64,000 bases of DNA from Nonomuraea aurantiaca (GCF_020215705.1 NZ_JAIWNB010000008.1:248001-312000); one strand, 5' to 3'. Numbered from the stretch's first letter, positions 1 to 8,592 are shown. Notes: generated from the letters alone by a model not told the origin. Program-made: numbers and translations.

Positions 1-521
1 ACCAGAAGGGTGACGAGGAGGAGGACACCCGCGCCACTGAAGCCCAGGTAGACCGCGGTCTCGGGCGGCGAGGTGAGCTGCTTGGGCACGATGAAGGGGA
101 TCGTCGCGGTCCTGTTCCCATCGCTGAGGGACAGCTCCCACGGGCCGGCGCGGGTGACGTCCAGTACGGCGGAGCAGGTCCCGGGCCGGCCGCTCAAGGC
201 GACCGCGGCGGTGTCAACGGTCGTGCCCGACACCGACGCGGCGGACGCGGACGTGGAAACGCCCGTGGGGACCACCGCCAGGTCGAGGCGGCCGGCGGCG
301 GTGCCCTTGTGGGTGATCACGTCCACGTGCAGAGGTCCGGGCACACCGGTGACCCGTCGCAGGATGACGGTCAGCTCCCGGCCGCCGAGCGTCTGGGCGA
401 CGTGCAGGTCGCCGACGGCGGCGGAGTCCGCTTCGGCCACAGGGGGCATGAGAAGGCCGAGCGTGCTCAGCAGGATGGCGAGCACGGCGCCAAGACGGCG
501 GGCGGCTGAGGGGGCGTTCAT
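1..521 (-). CDS. Exported membrane-anchored protein, partial (3' end beyond window)
   Basis: The reverse strand is open from an ATG at 521 to the window edge (173 codons). The product starts with a signal peptide: Arg-Arg at residues 8-9, a hydrophobic stretch (LGAVLAILLSTLGLL) and an AEA cleavage-like site near residue 31. A beta-rich extracellular part follows (PLHVDVITHKG), with one visible Cys (GTCSAVLDV), and a second hydrophobic segment begins at the window edge (VYLGFSGAGVLLLV). This is the layout of a surface domain tethered to the membrane. I do not recognise the family. It is transcribed away from the kinase gene at 692, so the 522-691 gap holds divergent promoters. Confidence 0.6.
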   Translation of the reverse strand, partial: MNAPSAARRLGAVLAILLSTLGLLMPPVAEADSAAVGDLHVAQTLGGRELTVILRRVTGVPGPLHVDVITHKGTAAGRLDLAVVPTGVSTSASAASVSGTTVDTAAVALSGRPGTCSAVLDVTRAGPWELSLSDGNRTATIPFIVPKQLTSPPETAVYLGFSGAGVLLLVTLL

Positions 522-691
522 CGTGCGGGCAGCCTAGAAAGGCCCGCCTGCCGCTGTCGTCACGGTGTCAGGGGATGCAGGTCCCCCGCCCGGGGGACTC
601 GCGCATGGTCCGTGACCAGACATTATGGGTGGTTGTGACCGCCCGCCCACCAAACCGCGGGCCGTCGGGACGAAGGGCGGAAGGGGTGCCG

Positions 692-2027
692 GTGCCCGAC
701 AGGGAAGGGCGCGAGGGGCGCGGAGCCGGGCCCGTCCGCGACGTCAGCGGGCCGCTGACCCGCCAGGCGATCGTGATCGCCGTGGTCGTTCTGATGGTGG
801 ATGTCCTGTCTTTCGACCTCTCCACCAGTTCCACCTCGTTGCCGGCGGGGTGGAACTGGGCCGTGCTGGCGGCCATCGTCGTGGTGGACGCAGGTCTGGC
901 CGGCGCGCCGCGCCTGTCGGGCGTGGTGGCCGTCGCCCAGGCCGCCGTCATGGTGGCGGGTACGGCCCTGCTCGTCCATGCCGGCCAGGACCTGCCTGCC
1001 GGGCCGAGGCCGATGTCCCCGCTGAACAGGGCGGGCCTGCTCATCTCGGCCTACCGGGCGGGCGCCTGGCTGGAGCGAGGGCCGGCGGTGCTGTCCCTGC
1101 TCTGCCTCGCCGCGGGAGCGGTCACGCGGCCGCTACTCGGCGGGGCGCCCCTCGAACCGGGACGGGTCCTGCTCAACGTCATGGGCGACGCGCTGCTGCC
1201 CTGGCTCGTCGGCCGGTACACCACCGCGCGCCGCGCGTACATCGCCGAGCTGGAAAGGCGCTCCGAGCGGGAGCAGGCGGCGGCCCGGCAGGCGATGGCC
1301 GCGGCCATCGCCGAGGAGCGCAGCAGCATCGCCTGCGATCTGCACGACGTGATCTCCCACCACGTCAGCGCCATCGGCATGCACGCCGTCGCGGCCCGCA
1401 TGCGGGGCCCGGCGGCGGGGGACGCCCACGGCCAGTCGGCAACGCGGGGCCCCCCCCCCGCGCCGCCCCCGCGCCTGCCCGCCCGCGGCCCCCCGCGGGG
1501 GGCCCGCGACGGCGGCGAACGCCCAGGACCTGACGGCATCGCTGGCCGCCGTGGAGACCTCCAGCCGGGCCGCCATGCTCGACCTGCGACGCCTGCTGGA
1601 CGTCCTGCACGGCGACCCGGCCGCGGAGGACAGCCAGCCTGGGCTGGACAACCTGCCCGAACTGCTCGAAACCCTGCGCGCCGTCGGCCTGCGTGCCCGG
1701 GTGACCGTCCACGGCGTCCCGTCCCGATTGCCGGAGTCGCTGGACATCGCCGCCTACCGGGTGGTGCAGGAGATGCTCACCAACGCCCTGCGGCACGGCG
1801 CCGGCGGCGTGGCGGAGGTCGAACTGCGCCATGACCGCGCCGGCCTCACCCTGACCGCCTCCAACCCCCTGGCCACCCGGACCCGTGCCCGGCCCGACTC
1901 GCCGCACCGCGGCCTGCAGGGCATCAGGAGCCGTGTCACCATGTTCGCGGGGTCGACCAGCTACGGGCCCGCTCCCGACGGCAGCGCCTGGATCACCACC
2001 GTGACCTTCCCCCTGGACTCCTCATGA
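692..2027 (+). pseudogene. NarL-type sensor histidine kinase, frameshifted in a G/C-only tract
   Basis: Membrane histidine kinase of the HisKA_3/NarX class, partner of the response regulator that overlaps its stop codon. The N-terminal half has about five or six membrane segments, then the dimerisation box with ERSSIACDLHD and phospho-acceptor His at codon 218. The C-terminal half, in the next reading frame, has the ATPase N-box (QEMLTNALRHG) and a G-box (HRGLQGIRSR). The frames separate between about 1445 and 1510, an almost pure G/C stretch with a run of ten C. Downstream the correct frame resumes with AANAQDLTASLAAVETSSR, as expected after the H-box. GTG 692 has GGAAGG 7 nt upstream; an ATG at 575 is also open. 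The shift may be a sequencing error rather than true decay. Confidence 0.75.
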
Positions 2028-2770
2028 CTTTGCGCGTCCTGATCGCCGACGACCACGCCATGTTCCGCTCCGGTCTGCGTGCCGTCCTGGACACCCAGGC
2101 CGACCTGGTGTGCGTGGGAGAAGCAGCGGACGGGCGGAGCGCCGTGAGCGAAGTGCTGCGGCTGCGTCCCGACGTGGCGATCATCGACATTCGCATGCCG
2201 CGCCTGGACGGCCTGCGCGCCACGGAGGCGATACTCGCCGACCCCGCCAACTCCACCAAGGTGATCCTGTTGACCACCTACGACCAGGACACCTATGTCC
2301 ATCGCGCCCTGCGGGCAGGGGCCGGCGGGTTCCTGCTGAAGAGCCTCCCGCCGGAGGAGCTGATCGCCGCCATCCGGGTGGCCGCCCGCGGCGACACCCT
2401 CATCGACCCCTCGGTCACCCGCCGGCTCAGCGCCCGCCTCGCCGACGGCATCGCACCCCCTCCCGCCCCGGTTGGCCTGGACCTCCTCACCACCCGGGAA
2501 CACGAGGTACTGCTCCTGCTGGCCCAGGCGCACAGCAACGCCGAGATCGCCGGCCGCCTCGGCATCGGCGACGAGACCGTCAAGACCCACGTCTCGCGCA
2601 TCCTCACCAAACTGAACCTGCGCGACCGGATCCACGCCGTCTCCTACGCCCACCTCCACGGCCTCGTCGGCCCAGCCGGCGCGCCGTCCGATCCGCAAGC
2701 GGGCGATCCGGGCGATCCTGTACGGTCGCGCCTGCGGGGTCATCGATGGCCGGGCGGGGCAGGCCGGTGA
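2024..2770 (+). CDS. NarL/FixJ-family response regulator
   Basis: Transcription factor activated by phosphotransfer from the adjacent kinase. It has a receiver domain (about residues 1-120) with acidic DD at 9-10, phospho-acceptor D55 in IIDIRMP and a conserved Lys in FLLKS. A LuxR-type helix-turn-helix follows at about 150-210 (LTTREHEVLLLLAQ, SNAEIAGRLGIGDETVKTHV). The start ATG overlaps the kinase stop as ATGA, so the two are translationally coupled. The C-terminal tail after the HTH (about 30 residues rich in Gly, Pro and Arg) is longer than usual. If the upstream kinase really is broken, this regulator has lost its cognate sensor. Confidence 0.9.
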   Translation: MTLRVLIADDHAMFRSGLRAVLDTQADLVCVGEAADGRSAVSEVLRLRPDVAIIDIRMPRLDGLRATEAILADPANSTKVILLTTYDQDTYVHRALRAGAGGFLLKSLPPEELIAAIRVAARGDTLIDPSVTRRLSARLADGIAPPPAPVGLDLLTTREHEVLLLLAQAHSNAEIAGRLGIGDETVKTHVSRILTKLNLRDRIHAVSYAHLHGLVGPAGAPSDPQAGDPGDPVRSRLRGHRWPGGAGR

Positions 2771-3055
2771 CCGTACCCGCGTCCATTGCCCGGGACGTCC
2801 AGACCGTCAGGCAGATGGGCTGGAGCGATGCCCCGCCGACTGTGCGGTCCGGCTCTGGAACACGTGCACGGGATCGGCCGGGCGAGCTCGCGTACGTTGA
2901 CCAGTTCCCGATGCCACATCCCCGCGTCGCCGCCGACGGCCCAGGGCGAGCACGTGCAGGGGCCGCCCGGGTACAGATGGCCAAGACGCGAGGTGCGGAC
3001 GCAGGTGTACGAGCCGTGCACGCCGACCAGACAGCGGGGAGGCAAGGCTGTAGTA
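2771..3055. other. Gene-free stretch between convergent genes
   Basis: The 285 bases lie between the convergent response regulator and XRE gene. Several short Cys- and Pro-rich open frames exist, but none has a Shine-Dalgarno sequence, family resemblance or convincing codon bias. I see no clear terminator hairpin. Confidence 0.5.
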
Positions 3056-3874
3056 CTAGGGGGCGGCGGGCCGCTGGAACGCGGCGGCGGTCTCGTCGTC
3101 GTTGGGCCAGAACGTCTCGATGGCGAGCTCGGCGACCGTCACGTCCAGAGGCGTTCCGAACGTGGCGATCGTGGTGAACATCGACAGGATCCGCGTGCCG
3201 TGCCTGATCCGCAGCGGCACCAGAAGGTCGGCCGGGCCCGGCACGTGCACCACGTTCAGATCCACGCCGGGGTAGGTGTAGGCGGCGAGCTCGTCGTGCA
3301 GTTCGGCCAGCTGCCCCGAGCCCGACGCCTCCGCCTGCCTGCGCAGCTGGTGCAGCAGGTGGGCGCGTACCTCCGCCAGGTTGACCAGCCGGCCGCCCAT
3401 CGCCTCGGGGTGCAGCGACAGCCGCATCACGTTGACCGGCTCCTTGAGCAGCTCCGCGGGCACCCCGTCCATGAAAAGGGCGGTCGCCGAGTTGGCCGCC
3501 ACCAGGTTCCAGGCGGCGTCCACGACCAGGGCGGGGTAGGGCTCGTGCCCGGCGAGGATCTTGTCGAGCGCCTGCCGGACGGCCTGCATCTCGGGGGCGC
3601 GTACCTCGCGTTCGGGGAAGACCGGTGCGAACCCCGCCGCGACCAGCAGCCTGTTGCGGTGGCGCAGCGGCACCTCCAGCTCCTCCGACAGCTTCATCAC
3701 CATCTCGCGGCTCGGCCGGGCCCGCCCGGTCTCCAGGAAGCTGACGTGGCGAGCCGACACCTCGGCCTCGATCGCCAGATCGAGCTGGCTCACCCGCCGC
3801 CGCTGCCGCCAGGATCGCAGCAGATCCCCGAACGACTCATCCCCCACCGCGAACGCGCCATTGACCGACCCCAT
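3056..3874 (-). CDS. XRE-family regulator with MmyB-like ligand domain
   Basis: DNA-binding regulator of 272 residues. The N-terminal Cro/C1-type HTH covers about residues 15-75 (LRSWRQRRRVSQLDLAIEAE, then VSARHVSFLETGRARPS). The C-terminal two thirds match the MmyB-like ligand-binding fold (LVVDAAWNLVAANSATALF, VNVMRLSLHPEA, IRHGTRILSMFTTIATFGTP), a PAS-like domain common in actinobacterial XRE regulators. In this class the regulator often controls a neighbouring oxidoreductase, but here the divergent gene is a BNR-repeat protein, so the target is not clear. The 3875-4015 gap contains an imperfect repeat around ATTACCTCGGAAGTAAT (3911-3927, arms ATTACnTC/GnAGTAAT), a plausible autoregulatory operator. 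Confidence 0.88.
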   Translation of the reverse strand: MGSVNGAFAVGDESFGDLLRSWRQRRRVSQLDLAIEAEVSARHVSFLETGRARPSREMVMKLSEELEVPLRHRNRLLVAAGFAPVFPEREVRAPEMQAVRQALDKILAGHEPYPALVVDAAWNLVAANSATALFMDGVPAELLKEPVNVMRLSLHPEAMGGRLVNLAEVRAHLLHQLRRQAEASGSGQLAELHDELAAYTYPGVDLNVVHVPGPADLLVPLRIRHGTRILSMFTTIATFGTPLDVTVAELAIETFWPNDDETAAAFQRPAAP

Positions 3875-3910
3875 ACGGCAACGCTACCGAACGGCAGGGA
3901 AGCAGCACGA

Positions 3911-3927
3911 TTACCTCGGAAGTAATC
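3911..3927. promoter_or_regulatory. Inverted repeat, candidate operator of the XRE regulator
   Basis: The sequence ATTACCTCGGAAGTAAT has arms ATTAC and GTAAT with nearly symmetric inner bases. It lies 37 bp upstream of the XRE start and 89 bp upstream of the BNR gene. Symmetry and position between divergent genes suggest a regulator site; the binding protein is inferred. Confidence 0.5.
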
Positions 3928-4015
3928 GCGCGGCAAATCGCCCAGTCCTCGGCGCTCCTGGTCACGGCGTGGCACGATGGCCGGGAAGCGAACACGGGAG
4001 CGATGGGAGCTTGTT

Positions 4016-5095
4016 ATGAGCGACGCAGTGCTCGCGATCGGCACCCGCAAGGGCCTGTTCCTCGCCCGCTCGACGGACGGCGGCCCGTTCGAGGTGGCGC
4101 CGATCCAGTTCTCCACGGTCGGCGTGACCGCGGTGGCGATCGACACGCGCGCCGGCACGCCGCGGATCCTGGCGGGCATCGAGTACGGCCACTTCGGCCC
4201 CTCGGTGATGTACTCCGACGACCTCGGCGAGACCTGGCAGGAGGCCGAGCGTCCCCCCATCGCCTTCCCCGAGAAGACGGGCGCGACCCTGACCAGGGTG
4301 TGGCAGCTCATGCCGTCGCCGGCCGAGCCCGAGGTGGTCTGGGCCGGGGTGGAGCCGGGCGCGCTGTTCCGCTCGGCGGACCGCGGCGTCACCTACGAGC
4401 TGGCCGAAGGGCTGTGGGAGCACCCGCACCGGCAGCACTGGGCCCCGGGCGGCGGCGGGCTGTGCCTGCACACGGTCGTCAGTCATCCCACCGATCCGAA
4501 CGTCATGGGCGTCGCGGTCTCGACGGGCGGCTTCTATCGCACGACCGACGGCGGCCTCTCGTGGGAGGCCGCCAACCAGGGCATCCGCGCGCCGTTCATG
4601 CCGGAGGGGCAGCAATATCCCGAATACGGGCAATGCGTGCACAAGGTCGGCATGCACCCGTCCCGGCCCGAGCGGCTCTTCCTGCAGCACCACTTCGGCG
4701 TCTACCGCAGCGACGACTTCGGCGGCACCTGGCACGACATCGGCTCGTCGCTGCCGTCCGACTTCGGCTTCCCGATCGTGGTGCATCCCGCCCGGCCCGA
4801 CACGGTCTACGTGCTGCCGCTGAACGCCGACATCGACCGCACCCCGGTCGGCCACCGCTACCGGGTCTTCCGCAGCGAGGACGCAGGGGGCACCTGGCAG
4901 CCGCTGGAGCGCGGGCTGCCCGAGGGGCCGGTGCACGCGAGCGTGCTGCGTGACGCGATGACCGCCTCCGAGGCGGGGGTGTTCTTCGGCACCCGCGACG
5001 GCGAGGTCTACTGCTCGCGGGACGACGGCGGCACCTGGTCGACGGTCGTCCGGCACCTGCCCGACGTGCTCAGCGTGCGCGCGGCGGTGCTGTAG
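4016..5095 (+). CDS. BNR/sialidase-type beta-propeller protein
   Basis: Protein of 359 residues with repeated Asp-box-like turns (S.DGG.T / S.D.GGTW): RSTDGGPF, YSDDLGETW, RTTDGGLSW, RSDDFGGTW, RSEDAGGTW and SRDDGGTW, which mark successive blades of a beta-propeller. Proteins like this are labelled exo-alpha-sialidase or WD40/YVTN-like, but the repeats alone do not prove glycosidase activity, and no signal peptide is present, so it is probably cytoplasmic. ATG 4016 was chosen because GGGAG lies 6 nt upstream and the homology-like region (MSDAVLAIGTRKGLF) begins there. It is followed after 3 nt by the MoaD-like gene, an arrangement that implies a joint function. Confidence 0.8.
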   Translation: MSDAVLAIGTRKGLFLARSTDGGPFEVAPIQFSTVGVTAVAIDTRAGTPRILAGIEYGHFGPSVMYSDDLGETWQEAERPPIAFPEKTGATLTRVWQLMPSPAEPEVVWAGVEPGALFRSADRGVTYELAEGLWEHPHRQHWAPGGGGLCLHTVVSHPTDPNVMGVAVSTGGFYRTTDGGLSWEAANQGIRAPFMPEGQQYPEYGQCVHKVGMHPSRPERLFLQHHFGVYRSDDFGGTWHDIGSSLPSDFGFPIVVHPARPDTVYVLPLNADIDRTPVGHRYRVFRSEDAGGTWQPLERGLPEGPVHASVLRDAMTASEAGVFFGTRDGEVYCSRDDGGTWSTVVRHLPDVLSVRAAVL

Positions 5096-5098
5096 TCC

Positions 5099-5407
5099 AT
5101 GGCCAAGAACGTGATGATGGTGGTCTTCGTCCTGCCCAACTCGCTGCGCCGCTGGGTGAGCGGCGACAGCGAGGTGAAGGTCTTCGCCGTCGCTGCCGAC
5201 CAGCACACCCCGCCGACGCTCGGCTCCGCGCTCGACATGCTGCGGCGTACGCATCCGCTGCTGGAGGAGCGGCTGCGCGACGACTACGGGCGTATTCGCC
5301 GGCACATCAACATGATCGTGTGCGGCGAGAACGCCCGCGGCCTCGGCAGCCTCGACTGCGCGCTGCCGCCGGGCGCCGAGGTCTATGTCATGCCGGCGCT
5401 GGCCTGA
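5099..5407 (+). CDS. MoaD/ThiS-like ubiquitin-fold protein without C-terminal Gly-Gly
   Basis: Small protein (102 residues) with the MoaD/ThiS beta-grasp pattern: an N-terminal strand, a helical centre (LGSALDMLRRTHPLLEERL), then RRHINMIVCGENAR and a final PPGAEVYVMPALA. Classical sulfur carriers end in Gly-Gly, which is adenylated and thiocarboxylated. This one ends in ALA, so it probably cannot carry sulfur unless it is processed. It lies 3 nt after the propeller gene and is likely co-transcribed. I infer a binding or scaffold role with the propeller protein. Confidence 0.75.
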   Translation: MAKNVMMVVFVLPNSLRRWVSGDSEVKVFAVAADQHTPPTLGSALDMLRRTHPLLEERLRDDYGRIRRHINMIVCGENARGLGSLDCALPPGAEVYVMPALA

Positions 5408-5426
5408 TCACCCGCGCTGATTCACC

Positions 5427-6209
5427 TCACACCTTGCGCCAGCCGGGGACCCAGGCCCCGTCCTCGATGACGTAGTCACCGAACAGGGCGGGCGCCTCCT
5501 TGACCATGAGCGCGCCGATGTGCTGGAACAGCAGCCGGATCTCCTCCTCGGCCCCGGCCGCCGTGCGCGCCTCGATCGTGTGCCGCAGCGTGCGTACGTT
5601 GGCCGTCCAGACCAGCCCGGTGGCCAGCCCCTCCGGGGCGAAGCGGCGCATGAACGAGGTGCGGTGCTTCTTCTCCGAGAACGGCACCCCCTCCTCGTCG
5701 AGCCCGAAGTGATCGGCCATCCAGATCTGGAACTGCTCCATCTGCTCCAGCATGGCCGTGGCCCGCTTCATCAGCTCGGGATCGGACTGGGCCCACTCGG
5801 GGAACCAGAACGGCAGCTCGTCGAGGCGGACGAAGCGCAGCGACTCCTGCGAGATGGCCACTCCGGGGCGGTGCCTGACGAGCTCGTGGGTGAGCACGCG
5901 GCTGACGTTGTGCAGCACGAAGCTGAAGTTGAGATGCTCCAGCACCGAGCCGTGGGCGCTGGCCAGGATGTTGCGCAGGTAGTCGCCCTGGTCCTCGCGG
6001 ATGCGCACGACGTTGGGGTTGAGTCCGGGCTCGAAGGAGCGGTAGCACAGGCGCCCGGCGAACTCGGCCAGGTTCTGGGCGTCGAGGTCGCCCCGGTCGA
6101 GCCGCTCCAGCCAGCTTTCGCCGCCGACCTCGCCCAGGTAGCGGGCGAGCTCGTCGTAGTCGAGGTCTGGACGGGCTATGAGGTACACCTCGGGTTCGAC
6201 GGTGCGCAT
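5427..6209 (-). CDS. ThyX-family flavin-dependent thymidylate synthase paralogue
   Basis: ThyX enzymes methylate dUMP using methylene-tetrahydrofolate, FAD and NADPH. The 260-residue product has the ThyX core HGSVLEHLNFSFVL and VSRVLTHELVRHR, followed by PGVAISQESLRF. The canonical signature is RHRX7S with N-E-x-S-x-R-Y; here R112-H-R114 is separated from S123 by eight residues and the Asn-Glu pair is replaced by Ser-Gln. The active-site loop is therefore altered, and the enzyme may act on another pyrimidine or be a paralogue of a housekeeping ThyX elsewhere. ATG 6209 is preferred over 6254 because a G-rich SD precedes it and the conserved sequence (EVYLIARP) begins just after it. Confidence 0.78.
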   Translation of the reverse strand: MRTVEPEVYLIARPDLDYDELARYLGEVGGESWLERLDRGDLDAQNLAEFAGRLCYRSFEPGLNPNVVRIREDQGDYLRNILASAHGSVLEHLNFSFVLHNVSRVLTHELVRHRPGVAISQESLRFVRLDELPFWFPEWAQSDPELMKRATAMLEQMEQFQIWMADHFGLDEEGVPFSEKKHRTSFMRRFAPEGLATGLVWTANVRTLRHTIEARTAAGAEEEIRLLFQHIGALMVKEAPALFGDYVIEDGAWVPGWRKV

Positions 6210-6301
6210 GGGCGAGCCCCCGCTCGGGTTAGGCGATGTGATGGCCCCCAGCAAACCAGGTCGCGGACCTGCGCGCGACTCGGCGCGAGGCCCGCCTGAA
6301 C

Positions 6302-6352
6302 ACTTGTAGCTTCAAGTTTTTCGCCCTACAGTCAGACCCTCGATACTTGAAG
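6302..6352. promoter_or_regulatory. Promoter and inverted-repeat operators for the DoxX/MarR pair
   Basis: A -35 TTGTAG (6304-6309), a 17-bp spacer and a -10 TACAGT (6327-6332) place the transcript start near 6339. ACTTG (6302-6306) and CAAGT (6313-6317) form an inverted pair over the -35. CTTCAAGT (6310-6317) is exactly repeated in inverse as ACTTGAAG (6345-6352), just past the expected start site. Sites over the -35 and around +10 suit repression by the MarR protein encoded downstream. Confidence 0.65.
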
Positions 6353-6361
6353 GGACAACTT

Positions 6362-6712
6362 ATGAACGTCGTCCTCTGGGTCCTCCAAGCCCTGCTCGCC
6401 GCCGCCTTCCTCTTCGGCGGATTCATGAAGGCCACCCAGCCCAAGGAGACGCTCCAGCCGCGCATGGGATGGGTGGATGATTTCAGCCAGGCGCAGGTCA
6501 GGGGTATCGGCGCGGTGGAGATCCTCGGCGCGCTCGGCCTGGTGCTGCCCTGGGCCACCGGCATCGCCCCGATCCTCACGCCCCTGGCGGCGGCCGGGCT
6601 CGCCATCACCATGATCGTCGCCGCCCAGGTGCACCGGCGGCGCAAGGAGAGCTTCGCGGTTAACCTGGTACTGCTGGCGCTGACGGTCATCGTCGCGGTC
6701 GGCCGATTCTGA
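6362..6712 (+). CDS. DoxX-family membrane protein
   Basis: Protein of 116 residues with four hydrophobic segments and the DoxX signature: LQALLAAAFLFGGFMKATQP at the N-terminus, then AVEILGALGLVLPWATGIAP and a terminal LLALTVIVAVGRF. DoxX-like proteins sit in the cytoplasmic membrane; in mycobacteria a member works in a membrane-associated oxidoreductase complex, and many are controlled by redox-sensitive MarR or HxlR proteins. ATG 6362 has AAGGGA upstream at proper distance. It is followed after 13 nt by a MarR gene and preceded by the operator described at 6302-6352. Confidence 0.85.
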   Translation: MNVVLWVLQALLAAAFLFGGFMKATQPKETLQPRMGWVDDFSQAQVRGIGAVEILGALGLVLPWATGIAPILTPLAAAGLAITMIVAAQVHRRRKESFAVNLVLLALTVIVAVGRF

Positions 6713-6725
6713 CGCTGGGGGTCTG

Positions 6726-7214
6726 TTGGTCGAAGGGCTCGGCCATGACGAGCAGCGAGCGTGGCAGGGCCTGCTCGCCGTGATGCTCGTCGGCATTCCG
6801 CGGGTGGAGCGCACGTTCCGGGCGCACGGGCTGGTCCACATCGAATACGGCCTGCTCAACACGCTGGCCGCCGGGCCGTTGCGGCTGAGCGACCTGGCCA
6901 CCCTGGGCAACGTCTCGATCAGCCGCCTGAGCCACCGGGTCAGCAAGCTGGTCGAGCGCGGCTACGTACTGCTGCGGCCCGACGAGAGCGACGGCCGGGC
7001 CAGCGTCGCCGAGATCACCCCCGAGGGGCGGGCGGTCATCACCGCGATCGCGCCCGACCACGCGCGGGCCCTGCGCGAGGTGCTGTTCGACCACCTCACG
7101 CCCGAGCAGGTCGCCGCGCTGGCAGACGCCATGCAGAGCGTCGGAGCCAAGCTCGGCGCCTGCATGGCGGACGACCGCGGGAGAGAGGGCCCGGCCCCCA
7201 CCGGGTGTGGCTAG
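6726..7214 (+). CDS. MarR-family transcriptional regulator
   Basis: Winged-helix regulator of 162 residues. The recognition region is ARGINRICH-like LRLSDLATLGNVSISRLSHR followed by the wing LLRPDESDGRASVAEITPEG, and the C-terminal helix forms the dimer interface (VLFDHLTPEQVAALADAM). It has a TTG start at 6726 with GGGGG 6 nt upstream. It is co-transcribed with the DoxX gene and very likely represses that promoter. Two Cys residues near the C-terminus (LGACMADD and the terminal GCG) could be redox-sensing, but that is speculative. Its stop overlaps the stop of the convergent ABC permease remnant by the four bases CTAG. Confidence 0.88.
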   Translation: MVEGLGHDEQRAWQGLLAVMLVGIPRVERTFRAHGLVHIEYGLLNTLAAGPLRLSDLATLGNVSISRLSHRVSKLVERGYVLLRPDESDGRASVAEITPEGRAVITAIAPDHARALREVLFDHLTPEQVAALADAMQSVGAKLGACMADDRGREGPAPTGCG

Positions 7215-7989
7215 GTGATGTCGCGCCGGATCGTCGTGGCCGAGGCGACCGCCGAGAAGAGCACCGCGTACCCGAGCAGCACCAGGGCGCCCGCCCAGGC
7301 CGGCAGCAGGTAGTCGGTGCCGAGCCCGAGGTCGACGCCGCTGTTGGTCACCGCGCTGCCCGCGCCGGCCGGCGTCCACTTGCCGACGGGCTGCAGCGCC
7401 GGGATCGCGTTGACCAGCGCCTCGACGATGAACACCCACACCACCGCGACGATGATCGCGCCGAGCTGGTTCTTGATCAGCGCGCCCAGCCCGACCCCGA
7501 ACAGCGTGTAGAGGACGAGCACGAGCAGCACGCCCGTGGCGATGCGCAGGACCTTCGCGGACAGGACCAGCTCACCGCTGGACAGCAGGACCGACACGAC
7601 CACCGCGATGGCGGTCAGCGCCAGCACGATCAGTCCGAAGGCCAGTCCGACGACCACCCCCGCCCCGAGCTTGGCCACGACCACCCGCTCGCGCCGGGGC
7701 GTGGCGAGGAACGTGGTGGTGATGGTCTGGTAGCGGTATTCGGCGGTCATCATGACGACCCCGAGGATCATCGGGAACAGCGCGCCGCTCGAGCCGAGCC
7801 CCCACAGGAGTTCCTGGAACGGCGCGGAGCCCCTGCTGGGAAGACCTGCCGGCCGTTCTGAGCGGCCTGTCCGGCGAACCCGATCGTGAGACCGAGCTGC
7901 AGAAGCACGTAGGCGACCGTGACGCCCAGCATCACCCACCAGAGCCTGGTGGTCCGGAGCTTGAGCAGCTCCGCCCTGATCAGCGTCAT
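7211..7989 (-). pseudogene. ABC-2 type permease, frameshifted
   Basis: Membrane subunit of an ABC-2 exporter. The N-terminal part (MTLIRAELLKLRTTRLWWVM, then a membrane helix) is read from ATG 7989. The rest (LGSSGALFPMILGVVMMTAE, four to five further helices, IRRDIT end) is in another frame. The frames must join near 7825-7840, so a one-base indel breaks the gene. The ATG overlaps the stop of the ATPase remnant (TGATG). Since the partner ATPase is also broken, the transporter is probably dead in this strain, unless the indels are sequencing errors. Confidence 0.75.
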
Positions 7990-8592
7990 CAGCCCTGCCC
8001 CTCCCCGGTCAGCTCCAGGAAGACCTGCTGCAGGTCGGAGCGTTCGGTCGCGACCTCGCTCAGCACGACCTTCGCGTCGAGCGCGATCCGGCCGATGTCC
8101 TCGGCACCGAGGCCCCGTACGCGCAGGAACCCGTCCTGCTGCTCGACCGCGGCGCCGGCACGTTCGAGGGCCGGGACGAGCGTACGAGCCGGCCCTTGGC
8201 GATGATCACCACGTTGTCGACGATCTGCTCGACCTCGGCCAGCACGTGGCTGGAGACCAGGACGGCGGCGCCCTGGTCGTGGGACAGGTAGCGCAGGAAG
8301 CCGCGCAGCCACTGGATGCCCGCCGGATCGAGCCCGTTGGCGGGCTCGTCGAGAATGAGCACCTTGGGATGGCCGATCAGCGCGGTGGCCAGCGCCAGCC
8401 GCTGCCGCATGCCGAGCGAGAAGACCTGCACCCGCTTGCCGGCCACGTCGGCGAGGCCGGCCTGCTCCAGCGCCTCCGTCGCGCGCTCGCGGGGCAGCCG
8501 GGCCGCCGCGCAGAGCATCCGGAGATGGTTGAGGGCCGTGCGGCCCGGATGGAAGTTGGTGGCTTCGAGCACCGCGCCCACCTCCTCCCCAA
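7989..8592 (-). pseudogene. ABC transporter ATPase remnant lacking Walker A
   Basis: The readable part starts at VGAVLEATNFHPGRTALNHLR, which in this family lies after the Walker A and Q-loop regions. The first 80 or so residues, including the P-loop, are absent because the sequence runs straight into the end of the amidohydrolase gene. The signature (SLGMRQRLALATALI), Walker B (VLILDEPANGLDP) and H-loop (VLVSSHVL) are present. A second lesion near 8185-8200 moves the C-terminal domain (ERAGAAVEQQDGFLRVRG) into another frame. This is a deletion plus a frameshift, so it is a true pseudogene. Confidence 0.8.

Noticed and set aside
2740..3045. Cys-rich reverse frame after the response regulator
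   Set aside because: No SD, no recognised family, and it runs into the real regulator gene; too weak to call.
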